Part shown: positions 36,117-45,542 of the stretch, piece by piece
Position numbering within the stretch: position 1 is the stretch's first letter
Layout of the letters: the number at the start of each line of letters is the position of its first letter
From: Flavobacterium croceum DSM 17960
GTDB taxonomy: Bacteria; Bacteroidota; Bacteroidia; Flavobacteriales; Flavobacteriaceae
Length of the DNA stretch: 64,000 nt
Assembly: GCF_002917885.1 (NCBI RefSeq)
Contig: NZ_PQNY01000006.1
Location: 1-64,000 of the forward strand
Direction: 5' to 3'
The notes under the pieces: generated by a model
Databases searched by the model: none
Told to the model about the DNA's origin: nothing
The model's input: the letters and a program-made list of their open reading frames with translations, nothing else
Position numbers and translations under genes: made by a program

Positions 36117-37514
36117 TTATTTTTTGTAACCTAGTATTTTTAACACGTCTTCTGAGGTTTGTTGTTCAGAAAACACTTCGGTTGCCAAGATTCCATTTTC
36201 ATCTCGATCTATCAAAATATGTTTAGGTTGTGGAATTAAACAATGGTGCAATCCGCCAAAACCACCTATCGTTTCTTGATAAGCTCCTGTATTGAAAAAA
36301 CCAATATACAAAGGCTTATCTTTATTATACTTTGGTAAATATACGGCGTTCATGTGTTGCTCAGAATTGTAATAATCATCACTATCGCAAGTCATTCCGC
36401 CAAGTAAAACTCTTTCATAAGTATCGTTCCATCTGTTTACAGCGAGCATAACAAATCGTTTATTTATAGCCCAAGTATCTGGCAAAGTGGTTATAAATGA
36501 AGAGTCTATCATGTTCCAATTTTCTCTATCATTTTGTTTTTTCTGATATAAAACTTGGTAAATTGCTCCTCCACTCTCACCTACAGTAAACGAACCAAAT
36601 TCTGTAAATATATTAGGAACAGGTACTTCGGCATCGTCGCAAGCTATTTTAATTTGATTTAAAATTTCTTCAACCATATATTGGTAGTCGTAGTCGAATG
36701 CTAATGAATTTTTAATTGGAAAACCGCCTCCTATATTTAAACTATCCAAAGTAGGACATTCGCGTTTAAGAGCGATATAAACTTTCATACATTTTAAAAG
36801 TTCATTCCAATAATAAGCTGTATCACGGATACCTGTATTGATAAAAAAGTGAAGCATTTTTAGCTCTACTTTTTTATTGTCTTGTATTTGTTTTCGGTAA
36901 AACGAAACAATATCTTTATAACCTATTCCTAATCGAGATGTATAGAACTCAAATTTTGGTTCTTCTTCTGCGGCAATACGAATTCCTATTTTAAATTTTC
37001 CTTTTATTTCTTCTTGCAAAAGGTCTAACTCTTCATAATTATCAATAACGGGAATTGTATTTTTATGCCCATTATTCATCAGTCGAGCAATGTTGGTTAT
37101 GTATTCGTCTCTTTTAAAGCCGTTGCATATTACATAAGTACTTTTATTTATTTTTCCGTTTTCAAGAAGATTTTCAACTATATTAATGTCAAAAGCCGAT
37201 GAAGTTTCTATATGAATATTGTTTTTAAAAGCTTCGTTCATTATAAATTCAAAGTGAGAACTTTTGGTACAATAACAATAATAGTATTTTGCATCGTATT
37301 TAAGCTTTTCCATTGATTTTCTAAACCAACCTTTTGCTTTATTAATATTACTAGAAATTTGAGGAAGATAAGTAAATTTTAATGGTGTGCCATATTGCTC
37401 TACCAATTTCATTAAATCGATATGATGAAATTCAAGATTATCTTTGTTTAACGTAAATTCTTCTTGAGGAAAATAAAATGTTTGATTAATTAAGTCGTAG
37501 TATTTTGTGTTCAT
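36117..37514 (-). CDS. speA: Arginine decarboxylase (short Bacteroidetes type)
   Basis: 465 aa, much shorter than E. coli SpeA (about 630-660). It is a PLP enzyme of the alanine-racemase fold. Y-C-Y-C-T-K-S-S-H-F carries the PLP lysine K84; N-I-G-G-G-F-P lies in the phosphate-binding region; F-T-E-F-G-S-F-T-V and the C-terminal barrel follow, with G-M-T-C-D-S-D-D supplying the second-subunit active-site Cys-Asp. Product agmatine would normally go to agmatinase, but no agmatinase gene lies between it and the DHS-like gene. Confidence 0.9.
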   Translation of the reverse strand: MNTKYYDLINQTFYFPQEEFTLNKDNLEFHHIDLMKLVEQYGTPLKFTYLPQISSNINKAKGWFRKSMEKLKYDAKYYYCYCTKSSHFEFIMNEAFKNNIHIETSSAFDINIVENLLENGKINKSTYVICNGFKRDEYITNIARLMNNGHKNTIPVIDNYEELDLLQEEIKGKFKIGIRIAAEEEPKFEFYTSRLGIGYKDIVSFYRKQIQDNKKVELKMLHFFINTGIRDTAYYWNELLKCMKVYIALKRECPTLDSLNIGGGFPIKNSLAFDYDYQYMVEEILNQIKIACDDAEVPVPNIFTEFGSFTVGESGGAIYQVLYQKKQNDRENWNMIDSSFITTLPDTWAINKRFVMLAVNRWNDTYERVLLGGMTCDSDDYYNSEQHMNAVYLPKYNKDKPLYIGFFNTGAYQETIGGFGGLHHCLIPQPKHILIDRDENGILATEVFSEQQTSEDVLKILGYKK

Positions 37515-37569
37515 TTCTAATATTTAAAGTATTAATTTAATTCACTTATATTTGGTAAGCTACTAAAAA

Positions 37570-37734
37570 TCAAACTCTAAGATTAGCGTATTTGATAGAT
37601 AAATCAAAAATAGAAAATTGAAAAACAATTCTATTATACAACCCTACCATTGCTTTGCAAATAGCATCTTTTTCAAGAGTTACAAGGGCAAACAGCGGCG
37701 TTTGTTGTAAAGATATATCTTTTTTAAAAATCAT
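37570..37734 (-). CDS. Possible small protein (54 aa) upstream of speA
   Basis: I translated this directly; ATG at 37732-37734, TGA at 37570-37572. The product reads MIFKKDISLQQTPLFALVTL, then an amphipathic segment ending K-Y-A-N-L-R-V. It occupies most of the 274 bp between aroB and speA on the same strand. It is slightly less AT-rich than the flanking spacer. No family is recognised and no promoter box is clear, so it may be a chance frame or remnant. Confidence 0.3.
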   Translation of the reverse strand: MIFKKDISLQQTPLFALVTLEKDAICKAMVGLYNRIVFQFSIFDLSIKYANLRV

Positions 37735-37788
37735 TGCACAAATTTAAAAAAATAATAGAAGTCAAAAACAAATTTTACAGCAAAAAAT

Positions 37789-38850
37789 TTACGAATTATA
37801 ATCAAAAAAAGCATCTTGTATCAGTTTGTCATCAACTATTTGATTTATAATACATTCTCCAATATTTTTAAGTAACGAAAATTGTATTTTACCGTATTCA
37901 TTTTTTTTGTCGTGCTTCAATAAATCTATTATTGCATCAACATCGCTAGTAGAAATGGCTATTTTATCAAAAATAGAAAGCATATATTCTTTAATTTCTA
38001 AGTATTCTTCAAGGTTTATATATTCCTTTTTGTACGATAGATAAGCTTCCAAAATCATACCAACAGCAACCGCTTCTCCATGCAGTAATTTGTTTTGAGA
38101 ACCTAAATAAAAACTTTCTATACCATGCCCTAATGTATGCCCAAAGTTTAAAGATTTTCTGATGCCTTTTTCATGAGGATCTTGCATTACAATAGTATTT
38201 TTTATCACGATAGATTCATAAATAAGTTCGTCTAGCATACTGGTATCTAGAGTTTCTAATTTTTTAAACTTATTCCAATAATTTCTATCAAAAATTAAAC
38301 CATGTTTTAGCATTTCCGCCAGTCCAGATCGCATTTCTCTTGCAGACAATGTTTCTAAATAATGAGTATCTATAAGCAAGGTTGTTGGAGTATTTATGGT
38401 GCCAATTTGATTTTTTAGATTGTTTAAATCTATGCCGTTTTTACCTCCAACAGATGCATCAACCATACCAAGTAATGTAGTAGGAATATTTATAAAATCT
38501 ATTCCTCTTTTAAAAGTTGAAGCTACAAAACCTCCCATATCTGTAACAACACCGCCTCCCAAATTAAGAATACAACTTTTTCTATCTGCACCAAAATCTG
38601 AAAGTATAGACCATAACGCTACACATGTATCAATATTTTTCTGCGCCTCGCCTGCTTCAATTTCTATAATTTCAATGGCACAATCTACTGCCAAATAGGG
38701 CAATAACCTATGCAAACAAAAAGTATTCGTATTAGAATCGACTATAATATATAATGAAGAATAATTTTTTTCTGCTAGTAACTTATTTACAGCTTCATAT
38801 CCTTCCAAACCAAAATATATAGGATATCCAGATGCTTGTATTGTTTGCAT
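37789..38850 (-). CDS. aroB: 3-Dehydroquinate synthase
   Basis: 353 aa from ATG 38850. The second step of the shikimate pathway, NAD- and metal-dependent. N-L-G-G-G-V-V-T-D-M-G-G-F-V-A-S-T-F-K-R binds NAD; P-T-T-L-L-G-M-V-D-A-S-V-G-G-K follows, and the metal histidines lie in N-F-G-H-T-L-G-H and L-L-H-G-E-A. A frame starting at 38892 is longer but begins upstream of the -7 box, so 38850 is preferred. Confidence 0.95.
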   Translation of the reverse strand: MQTIQASGYPIYFGLEGYEAVNKLLAEKNYSSLYIIVDSNTNTFCLHRLLPYLAVDCAIEIIEIEAGEAQKNIDTCVALWSILSDFGADRKSCILNLGGGVVTDMGGFVASTFKRGIDFINIPTTLLGMVDASVGGKNGIDLNNLKNQIGTINTPTTLLIDTHYLETLSAREMRSGLAEMLKHGLIFDRNYWNKFKKLETLDTSMLDELIYESIVIKNTIVMQDPHEKGIRKSLNFGHTLGHGIESFYLGSQNKLLHGEAVAVGMILEAYLSYKKEYINLEEYLEIKEYMLSIFDKIAISTSDVDAIIDLLKHDKKNEYGKIQFSLLKNIGECIINQIVDDKLIQDAFFDYNS

Positions 38851-38868
38851 TTTTATTAAATTTGAGGT

Positions 38869-38876
38869 CAAAATTA
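38869..38876 (-). promoter_or_regulatory. Promoter -7 box of aroB
   Basis: Reverse strand TAATTTTG, 18 bp before the chosen ATG (38850). Confidence 0.45.
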
Positions 38877-38911
38877 CAGTATTTTCTAACAATAAAAAGA
38901 TTTAGAGTTTC

Positions 38912-38919
38912 TATATTTG
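38912..38919 (+). promoter_or_regulatory. Promoter -7 box of the proline dehydrogenase gene
   Basis: TATATTTG, 16 bp before the ATG at 38936; divergent from the aroB box. Confidence 0.5.
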
Positions 38920-38935
38920 TATAATTTTTATAAAA

Positions 38936-40105
38936 ATGGAAAAAATATTCAATAATACCGAAGTTGCTTTTAGTTTAAAATCTGACACAGAACTAGATAG
39001 AGCCTATTTTTTATTTAAAATGATTGCCAGCGAACCTTTGGTAAAAATAGGTACTGCTGTAACCAATTTTGCAATCAAAGCACATTTACCCGTAGAAGGT
39101 TTAATAAGAGCTACTGTATTTGATCATTTTTGCGGTGGTACTACCGAAAATGATTGTTTAACTGTAGTAGATAAAATGTTTATAAAAGGAGTTTCATCTG
39201 TACTCGATTATTCTGTTGAAGGCAAAGAAGAAGAAGCTCAGTTTGATGCAGCTTTACAAATGACATTAAAAACGATTGACTTTGCCAAAGAACGCCTCGC
39301 CATACCTTTTGCTGTATTTAAACCTACTGGAATAGGAAGACTAGACTTGTATGAAAAAGTAGGTGCAAAAAAAGAACTTTCAGAAACTGAAAAAACCGAG
39401 TGGGAAAAAGTTTTAGATAGATTTGATAGTATTTGTAAAACGGCTTACGAAAAAGATGTAGCATTGTTAATAGATGCCGAAGAAAGTTGGATGCAAGATG
39501 CCGCAGATGCTATTGTAGAAGACATGATGAAAAAATACAATAAGCACAAAGTAATTGTATATAACACGCTACAAATGTATCGTTGGGACAGAATGGATTA
39601 CCTAAAAAAATTACATGAGCAGTCTCAAAAAGATGATTTTCATATAGGTATGAAACTTGTACGAGGCGCTTATATGGAAAAAGAAAATTTAAGAGCCAAA
39701 GAAATGGGCTATCCTACTCCAATTTGTGCATCTAAACAAGCTACCGATGATAATTATAATGCGGCTGTAAGCTACATGCTACAAAACATAGATACAATGG
39801 CCATATTTGCAGGTACACACAACGAAGAAAGTTCGTATTTATTAATGCAAATGATGAATGGGAAAATTGCAAAAAATGACGCTCGTATCTTTTTCGGACA
39901 ATTGTATGGCATGAGCGATAATATAAGTTACAATCTTGCTGCGCATGGTTACAATGTAGCAAAATACTTACCTTTTGGGCCTGTTCGAGATGTAATGCCT
40001 TACCTTATTCGTAGAGCAGAAGAAAACACATCGGTTGCAGGGCAAACAAGTAGAGAATTAAACTTATTAAAAACAGAACGCGAACGAAGAAAAACAAATT
40101 CATAA
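38936..40105 (+). CDS. Proline dehydrogenase
   Basis: 389 aa, the single-function Bacteroidetes type. It oxidises proline to pyrroline-5-carboxylate with FAD and donates electrons to the respiratory chain. The barrel motifs are visible: I-D-A-E-E-S-W, V-Y-N-T-L-Q-M-Y-R, M-K-L-V-R-G-A-Y-M, F-A-G-T-H-N-E-E-S and the C-terminal Y-L-I-R-R-A-E-E-N. No P5C dehydrogenase is fused or adjacent. Its stop shares one base with the next start (TAATG). Confidence 0.94.
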   Translation: MEKIFNNTEVAFSLKSDTELDRAYFLFKMIASEPLVKIGTAVTNFAIKAHLPVEGLIRATVFDHFCGGTTENDCLTVVDKMFIKGVSSVLDYSVEGKEEEAQFDAALQMTLKTIDFAKERLAIPFAVFKPTGIGRLDLYEKVGAKKELSETEKTEWEKVLDRFDSICKTAYEKDVALLIDAEESWMQDAADAIVEDMMKKYNKHKVIVYNTLQMYRWDRMDYLKKLHEQSQKDDFHIGMKLVRGAYMEKENLRAKEMGYPTPICASKQATDDNYNAAVSYMLQNIDTMAIFAGTHNEESSYLLMQMMNGKIAKNDARIFFGQLYGMSDNISYNLAAHGYNVAKYLPFGPVRDVMPYLIRRAEENTSVAGQTSRELNLLKTERERRKTNS

Positions 40106-40671
40106 TGAATGTAAACGAAGAGGTTCACAAAGCTTTTGAAGTTATTTCGCAAGGAGGAATTATTTTATATCCTACAGATACTGTTTGGGGAATAGGTTGC
40201 GATGCTACAAATGAAGATGCTATAAAAAAGATTTATCAACTTAAAAAGCGTGTTGAAACAAAAAGCATGATTGTTTTGATGAATGGCGATAGAATGCTCT
40301 ATAATATATTTAAAGAAATTCCAGAAACGGCTTTTCAAATTTGGGATTTGTCAGACAAACCCACAACAATCATATTAGACAAGCCGCGAAATGTAGCACC
40401 CAATCTAATTGCAAATGATAACACACTAGGAGTACGTCTTGTAAAAGAACCATTTTGTTACAAATTACTTGAACGTTTAAAAAAACCATTGGTTTCTACT
40501 TCGGCAAATATTTCGGGAACTGAAACGCCAAAGTGTTTTAAAGAAATTAGCCCCGAAATACGAGCAGGCGTTGATTATGTTGTAAATCTGCATCAAGATA
40601 AAACAAATTCAAAACCGTCTACAATTATTAAATTATCTTTAGATAATCAAGTAAAAATTATTAGAAAATAA
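40105..40671 (+). CDS. L-threonylcarbamoyladenylate synthase (Sua5/YciO/YrdC family)
   Basis: 188 aa. It makes the threonylcarbamoyl-AMP used for t6A37 of tRNAs reading ANN codons. L-Y-P-T-D-T-V-W-G-I-G-C-D-A near residue 22, K-R-V-E-T-K-S-M-I-V-L, and S-T-S-A-N-I-S-G match TsaC. The C-terminal Sua5 extension is absent, so it is TsaC-like. Translationally coupled to proline dehydrogenase; the tRNA-modifying role fits the following CCA-adding enzyme. Confidence 0.9.
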   Translation: MNVNEEVHKAFEVISQGGIILYPTDTVWGIGCDATNEDAIKKIYQLKKRVETKSMIVLMNGDRMLYNIFKEIPETAFQIWDLSDKPTTIILDKPRNVAPNLIANDNTLGVRLVKEPFCYKLLERLKKPLVSTSANISGTETPKCFKEISPEIRAGVDYVVNLHQDKTNSKPSTIIKLSLDNQVKIIRK

Positions 40672-40714
40672 CCTTTTTAAGTTTTAACTAATAAGCTTAA
40701 AATTTTGCTAACCA

Positions 40715-42133
40715 ATGAATTTTAAACAACATTTAGATAACGATATTTTTAAAATTATAACACAAGCTGCCCAACAACTAAATTTAGAATGTTATGTAAT
40801 TGGTGGTTTTGTTCGTGATATTTTATTACATCGAAATCAAAAAAAAGACATCGATATTGTGGCTGTTGGTAGCGGTATAGAATTGGCTTTACAAGTATCT
40901 CAATTATTGCCCCATAAGCCCAAAGTTCAAGTTTTTAAAAATTACGGCACAGCCATGTTGCGCTATAAAGATATTGATATAGAATTTGTTGGCGCTCGCA
41001 AAGAAAGTTATACCGAACAAAGCAGAAACCCTTTAGTAGTCTCTGGCACATTACAAGACGATCAAAACCGTAGAGACTTTACGATAAATGCTTTAGCTTT
41101 TTCATTAAATCATGATAATTTGGGCGATTTAATTGACCCTTTCAACGGATTAAAAGATTTAGATGCCAAAATCATTAAAACCCCGCTTAATCCAGATATT
41201 ACTTACAGCGATGATCCATTACGAATGTTAAGAGCTATACGCTTTGCTGCACAATTAAACTTTGAAATCGAAGAAAATTCGTTTCAAGCTATTACGCATA
41301 ATGCGCAGCGTATTGCTATTATTTCTGGCGAACGTATTGTAGAAGAACTTCACAAAATTTTGGAGACTCCAAAACCATCTATTGGATTTTTGTTGTTGTA
41401 CAAATCAGGGCTTTTAGAACTTATTCTACCCGAGCTTACTGCCTTAAATTTTGTAGAAGAAATAGAAGGGCAAACACATAAAAATAATTTTTATCATACA
41501 CTCGAAGTAGTCGATAATATAAGTAAAAACACCACCGATGTTTGGTTGCGTTGGGCAGCACTACTCCATGATATTGGTAAAGCTCCTACCAAAAAATTTA
41601 CCAAAAAAAGTGGGTGGACTTTTCACGGACATGAATTTTTGGGCAGTAAAATGGTGAAAAAAATATTTGAACGCTTGCATATGCCTTTAAATCATAAAAT
41701 GAAGTTTGTACAAAAAATGGTTATGATGAGCTCCCGCCCTATTGTGCTTTCTGAAGATATGGTTACAGATAGCGCTGTGCGAAGATTGGTTTTTGATGCT
41801 GGCGAAGATGTAGAAAATTTGATGACGCTTTGTGAGGCAGACATTACTACCAAAAACCCGAAAAAGTTTGAAAAATACCACAAAAACTTCGAGATTGTAC
41901 GCAAAAAAATTATAGAAGTTGAAGAGCGTGATCATATTCGAAATTTTCAACCACCTATTTCGGGAGAAGAAATAATGGCATTGTTTAATTTAAAACCATC
42001 TCGTGAAATTGGCATACTTAAAGAAGCTGTAAAAGAAGCCATTTTGGAAGGAGAGATTACAAATGATTATGAATCGGCTTTAAAATTTGTACTCAACAAA
42101 GCTGAAAAAATTGGACTGAAAAAAGTGAGTTGA
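40715..42133 (+). CDS. cca: CCA tRNA nucleotidyltransferase with HD domain
   Basis: 472 aa, class II. It adds or repairs the 3' CCA of tRNA. The head has V-I-G-G-F-V-R-D-I-L-L and the D-I-D-I-V-A-V metal Asp pair; the neck has R-R-D-F-T-I-N-A-L-A; then P-L-R-M-L-R-A-I-R-F-A-A-Q. A C-terminal HD domain (L-L-H-D-I-G-K-A-P-T) suggests added phosphohydrolase activity. Poly(A) polymerase is a related alternative, but class II CCA enzymes of Bacteroidetes have this layout. Confidence 0.92.
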   Translation: MNFKQHLDNDIFKIITQAAQQLNLECYVIGGFVRDILLHRNQKKDIDIVAVGSGIELALQVSQLLPHKPKVQVFKNYGTAMLRYKDIDIEFVGARKESYTEQSRNPLVVSGTLQDDQNRRDFTINALAFSLNHDNLGDLIDPFNGLKDLDAKIIKTPLNPDITYSDDPLRMLRAIRFAAQLNFEIEENSFQAITHNAQRIAIISGERIVEELHKILETPKPSIGFLLLYKSGLLELILPELTALNFVEEIEGQTHKNNFYHTLEVVDNISKNTTDVWLRWAALLHDIGKAPTKKFTKKSGWTFHGHEFLGSKMVKKIFERLHMPLNHKMKFVQKMVMMSSRPIVLSEDMVTDSAVRRLVFDAGEDVENLMTLCEADITTKNPKKFEKYHKNFEIVRKKIIEVEERDHIRNFQPPISGEEIMALFNLKPSREIGILKEAVKEAILEGEITNDYESALKFVLNKAEKIGLKKVS

Positions 42134-42148
42134 TAAATTCTATAAATT

Positions 42149-43423
42149 ATGAAGAAAATTTTTACTCTTATTGCATTATTAACTGTAACTATATTTTTTG
42201 GTCAAGAAATAAAGACTGAAGATTGGACTACTGACTTAAATTTTTTGAAAACAGAATTGCCCAAAAAGCACAAAAATTTGTTTTTTAAGGTTTCTAAACA
42301 AGACTTTGAAGCAGAACTAAATAAAATAATATTAAATTTAGATAAAGACTCTGATGTTGAAACCTCCATAAAATTAACCCAATTGATAGCCAAAATTGGA
42401 GACACACACACCATGGCAAATATTAGTTCTTTTTTTAAATCAAGATACACTATCCCACTTAACTTGAATTGGTTTAAAGAAGGCTTGTTTGTTACAGGAA
42501 CTTCAAAAAATAATTATGAAATACTAGACAAAAAAATTGTAGCCATTAATAATTTTAAAGTTGAACAAATTGTAGATAGTTTAAAAACACTTTTTGTAGA
42601 TGAGAATTTAGGTATGGTAAAAACAAATACTGATAACTTAATTAGAGTTAATGCATTACTAAAATATTTTGGGTTTTCAAAAAATAATGAAAATAGTTAT
42701 AGTATAGAGGTAGAAGATTTAGAAGGGAAAAAATATTATCATACACTAAATGAAATTGAAACAGATAATGTAAAAAAAGACTTTATATCAACTAAACTAA
42801 ACACTGAAAAACCATTCTATTTAAACGGAAGTGGAAAATTCTTTAAAGATGAATATTTCGCTCAAGATAAAATCTACTATATTCAATATAACAAGTGTAT
42901 TAGCAAAGAAACTGTAGAAAAATATGGTGATAAAGATGAAGCTTACAAATACCCTTCTTTTGATGAATTTTCAGAAAAAATAATAAAAACTATAAACGAA
43001 AAAGATATAGATAAATTAATTTTTGATATTCGATTTAACAAAGGAGGAAGTTCTTATTTAGCAGAAAATCTTATTAATAAAATAGCAGAAAATAAAAAAC
43101 TAAACAAAAAAGGAAAGTTATTTTTAGTAGTAGGAAGTGATACTTTTTCTTCAGCAATTTTTAATGCTGTATACTTTAAAGAAAAAACCAACGTAATTAC
43201 AATAGGAGAAGAAACAAGTGGAAAACCAAATCATTATGGTTTTGTAGGTTCTTTTGTATTACCTTATTCTCAAATAAAAATAAATTATTCTAAAGAATAT
43301 TGGAAATTAACAGATGATAATGTAAATACTTTACCTATAGATTACAAAATAGAAACTAGCTTTCAAGACTACAAGAATGGTTTGGACAAGGCTTATGAGT
43401 TTGTGAAAAATTTTAAAAATTAA
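42149..43423 (+). CDS. S41 family peptidase-like secreted protein
   Basis: 424 aa. The signal peptide ends near residue 19 (F-F-G-Q). There is no PDZ domain. The C-terminal half resembles the S41 core: L-I-F-D-I-R-F-N-K-G-G-S-S-Y, then D-T-F-S-S-A-I-F-N-A with candidate nucleophile S334/S335, and I-G-E-E-T-S-G-K-P-N-H-Y-G with the Lys. It is likely a periplasmic or surface protease of the tail-specific superfamily; substrate unknown. It ends 3 bp before the DUF4256 gene. Confidence 0.85.
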   Translation: MKKIFTLIALLTVTIFFGQEIKTEDWTTDLNFLKTELPKKHKNLFFKVSKQDFEAELNKIILNLDKDSDVETSIKLTQLIAKIGDTHTMANISSFFKSRYTIPLNLNWFKEGLFVTGTSKNNYEILDKKIVAINNFKVEQIVDSLKTLFVDENLGMVKTNTDNLIRVNALLKYFGFSKNNENSYSIEVEDLEGKKYYHTLNEIETDNVKKDFISTKLNTEKPFYLNGSGKFFKDEYFAQDKIYYIQYNKCISKETVEKYGDKDEAYKYPSFDEFSEKIIKTINEKDIDKLIFDIRFNKGGSSYLAENLINKIAENKKLNKKGKLFLVVGSDTFSSAIFNAVYFKEKTNVITIGEETSGKPNHYGFVGSFVLPYSQIKINYSKEYWKLTDDNVNTLPIDYKIETSFQDYKNGLDKAYEFVKNFKN

Positions 43424-43426
43424 AGA

Positions 43427-43972
43427 GTGGATCAAGATTTAATTGAAAAACAAATCCTTTTACTCAAAAAAAGATTTGAAAATAATAAAATAGTTCGAGA
43501 AACTGTTCAATGGAACAATATAGAAGCAAAATTAAAAGCAAACCCAAAAAAATGTAAAGCTTTAAGTGCTATGGAATCCTCAGGAGGTGAGCCTAATGTG
43601 GTTTTTTATGATTTAGAAAACGACGAATATTGGTTTTTTGATTGCGCTATAGAAAGTCCGTTGGGAAGAAGAAGCCTTTGTTATGATGATGAAGCTCTTG
43701 AAAATAGAAAACAAAACAAACCCCAAAATAGTGCTTTGAATTTGGCAACACAAATGGAAGTAGAAATACTAAACGAAGAGCAATATACTTTTCTTCAAAA
43801 TCTTGGTAATTTCGACATAAAAACTTCTAGTTGGTTAAAAACAAACGATAGTGTAAGAAAACTTGGTGGTGCAATTTTTGGAGATAAGCGATATAATAGA
43901 ATGTTTATTTACCATAATGGTGCAGAATCTTATTATGCTTCTAGAGGATTTAGAGCATGCTTAAAAGTTTAA
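43427..43972 (+). CDS. DUF4256 domain-containing protein
   Basis: 181 aa starting at GTG 43427, 3 bp after the previous stop. The whole length is one DUF4256 domain: A-M-E-S-S-G-G-E-P-N-V, F-F-D-C-A-I-E-S-P-L-G-R-R-S-L-C-Y-D, K-T-S-S-W-L-K-T, L-G-G-A-I-F-G-D and the C-terminal Y-H-N-G-A-E-S-Y-Y-A-S-R-G-F-R are the recalled family landmarks. Cytosolic, function unknown. It has an AT-rich neighbour on each side. Confidence 0.88.
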   Translation: MDQDLIEKQILLLKKRFENNKIVRETVQWNNIEAKLKANPKKCKALSAMESSGGEPNVVFYDLENDEYWFFDCAIESPLGRRSLCYDDEALENRKQNKPQNSALNLATQMEVEILNEEQYTFLQNLGNFDIKTSSWLKTNDSVRKLGGAIFGDKRYNRMFIYHNGAESYYASRGFRACLKV

Positions 43973-43976
43973 ATAT

Positions 43977-44996
43977 ATGACAAAAAATAAATCTATTATT
44001 TATTGGTTACTTACAGGTTGTATACTTGTATTTATTATGGTGGTTGTAGGCGGTATTACTCGTTTAACAGGTTCTGGGCTTTCTATGACCGATTGGCATT
44101 TGGTTACCGATACTTTTCCGCCTATGAGTGAAACTGCTTGGCAACACGCTTTTGAAGAGTATAAAAAATTTCCAGAATACCAACGTATCAATAGCCATTT
44201 CACCATAGATGATTATAAATTTATTTATTTTTGGGAATGGTTTCATCGATTTATTGCACGCATTTTAGGTGTAGTATTTATTGTTCCGTTTTTATATTTT
44301 TTGTTAAAAAATAAACTAGACAAGAGTACATTAACAAAATGCTTGTTCTTACTTTTTATGGGTGCTTTTCAAGGTTTTTTAGGATGGTTTATGGTAAAAA
44401 GTGGTTTGGTAGACTTTAACCGTCCAGATGTAAGCCATTTTCGCCTCTCTATGCATTTAACCTTTGCTTTTTTAACCTTTGCTTACACGCTATGGGTTGC
44501 TTTAGACCTTATTTATCCTGAAAAACAATCTGTTAATTTCAACTTACGCAAATGGGCAAGAATAACTTGGTTTGTATTACTTATTCAAATTATATACGGT
44601 GGCTTTGTTGCTGGGCTAGATGCTGGTTTTGTACACAACCATTGGCCACTTATGAGTGATGGGCAATTTTTTCACGAAAGTATTAGCCTAGAAAAACCAA
44701 CATGGTTATTACGTTTTACCGAAGGAAAAAGTGGTGTTCAATTCGTACATAGAACCCTAGCTTATGTAGTTGTATGTTTAATAATAATTTTATTTTATAA
44801 AGCAAGTAAACAAAATCCTACTGCAACTCAAAAAAAAGGACTTTATATGTTGCTTTTCATTGTATTTATACAATTTTCATTGGGTGTATTTACACTTTTG
44901 TACGCTGTACCGTTATGGTTAGGAGTAACTCATCAAGCAGTCGCATTCTTTTTACTAGCCGCTATGACATTTACCTTACATAGAATGTCGAAATAA
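43977..44996 (+). CDS. ctaA: Heme A synthase (COX15/CtaA)
   Basis: 339 aa, eight membrane helices. It oxidises the C8 methyl of heme O to heme A for aa3-type cytochrome oxidases. G-G-I-T-R-L-T-G-S-G-L-S-M-T-D-W and F-I-Y-F-W-E-W-F-H-R appear in the first half; V-Q-F-V-H-R-T-L-A-Y and G-V-T-H-Q-A-V-A-F-F supply the heme-binding histidines. It is the two-fold-repeat COX15 type. Only 4 bp follow DUF4256. Confidence 0.94.
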   Translation: MTKNKSIIYWLLTGCILVFIMVVVGGITRLTGSGLSMTDWHLVTDTFPPMSETAWQHAFEEYKKFPEYQRINSHFTIDDYKFIYFWEWFHRFIARILGVVFIVPFLYFLLKNKLDKSTLTKCLFLLFMGAFQGFLGWFMVKSGLVDFNRPDVSHFRLSMHLTFAFLTFAYTLWVALDLIYPEKQSVNFNLRKWARITWFVLLIQIIYGGFVAGLDAGFVHNHWPLMSDGQFFHESISLEKPTWLLRFTEGKSGVQFVHRTLAYVVVCLIIILFYKASKQNPTATQKKGLYMLLFIVFIQFSLGVFTLLYAVPLWLGVTHQAVAFFLLAAMTFTLHRMSK

Positions 44997-45026
44997 TACG
45001 TTATATTTGAAATTTATTAAAATAAA

Positions 45027-45542
45027 ATGAATAAAATAACATTAATTTTAGGATTATTTCTAGTTTTTATCTCGTGTGAAAAAGACGATATTTGCGACGA
45101 AAGTACTACGAAAACGCCTTTGTTGGTTGTTGAATTTTTTCAGTATGGAGTTCCTCTAGACCAAGCGAAAAATGTAACCAATTTAAAAATTAAAGCAAGT
45201 ACTGCAACTGATTTTTATGTATTTAATTCTACCGCAACAGACAACACAAAATACCTAGCCAATAACACCAATAAAATACAAATTCCATTGCAAGTAGATG
45301 CAAATTTTACGCACTATACATTCACACTAAATAGTACCGATACTACCTCAATTACAGACGATATTCAATTTAATTACATCACACAAGATTTATTTGTTTC
45401 TAGAGCTTGTGGTTATAAATCGGTATTTAATTTAAACACAACCAATCCTATTACTACCTCAAACAACTGGATTGAATCGGCTGTTGTAAACCAATATTTT
45501 ATTGAAAATCAAAAAGTTACACATGTTAAAATTTATTTTTAA
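45027..45542 (+). CDS. DUF6452-like lipoprotein
   Basis: 171 aa. The lipobox is L-V-F-I-S-C at residues 12-17. A conserved-looking D-D-I-C-D-E-S-T-T-K-T-P follows, then beta-rich repeats ending K-V-T-H-V-K-I-Y-F. It resembles the Bacteroidetes DUF6452 family, which occurs in tandem with a DUF6048 protein, as here. Function unknown. The end overlaps the next gene's start by 20 bp. Confidence 0.75.
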   Translation: MNKITLILGLFLVFISCEKDDICDESTTKTPLLVVEFFQYGVPLDQAKNVTNLKIKASTATDFYVFNSTATDNTKYLANNTNKIQIPLQVDANFTHYTFTLNSTDTTSITDDIQFNYITQDLFVSRACGYKSVFNLNTTNPITTSNNWIESAVVNQYFIENQKVTHVKIYF

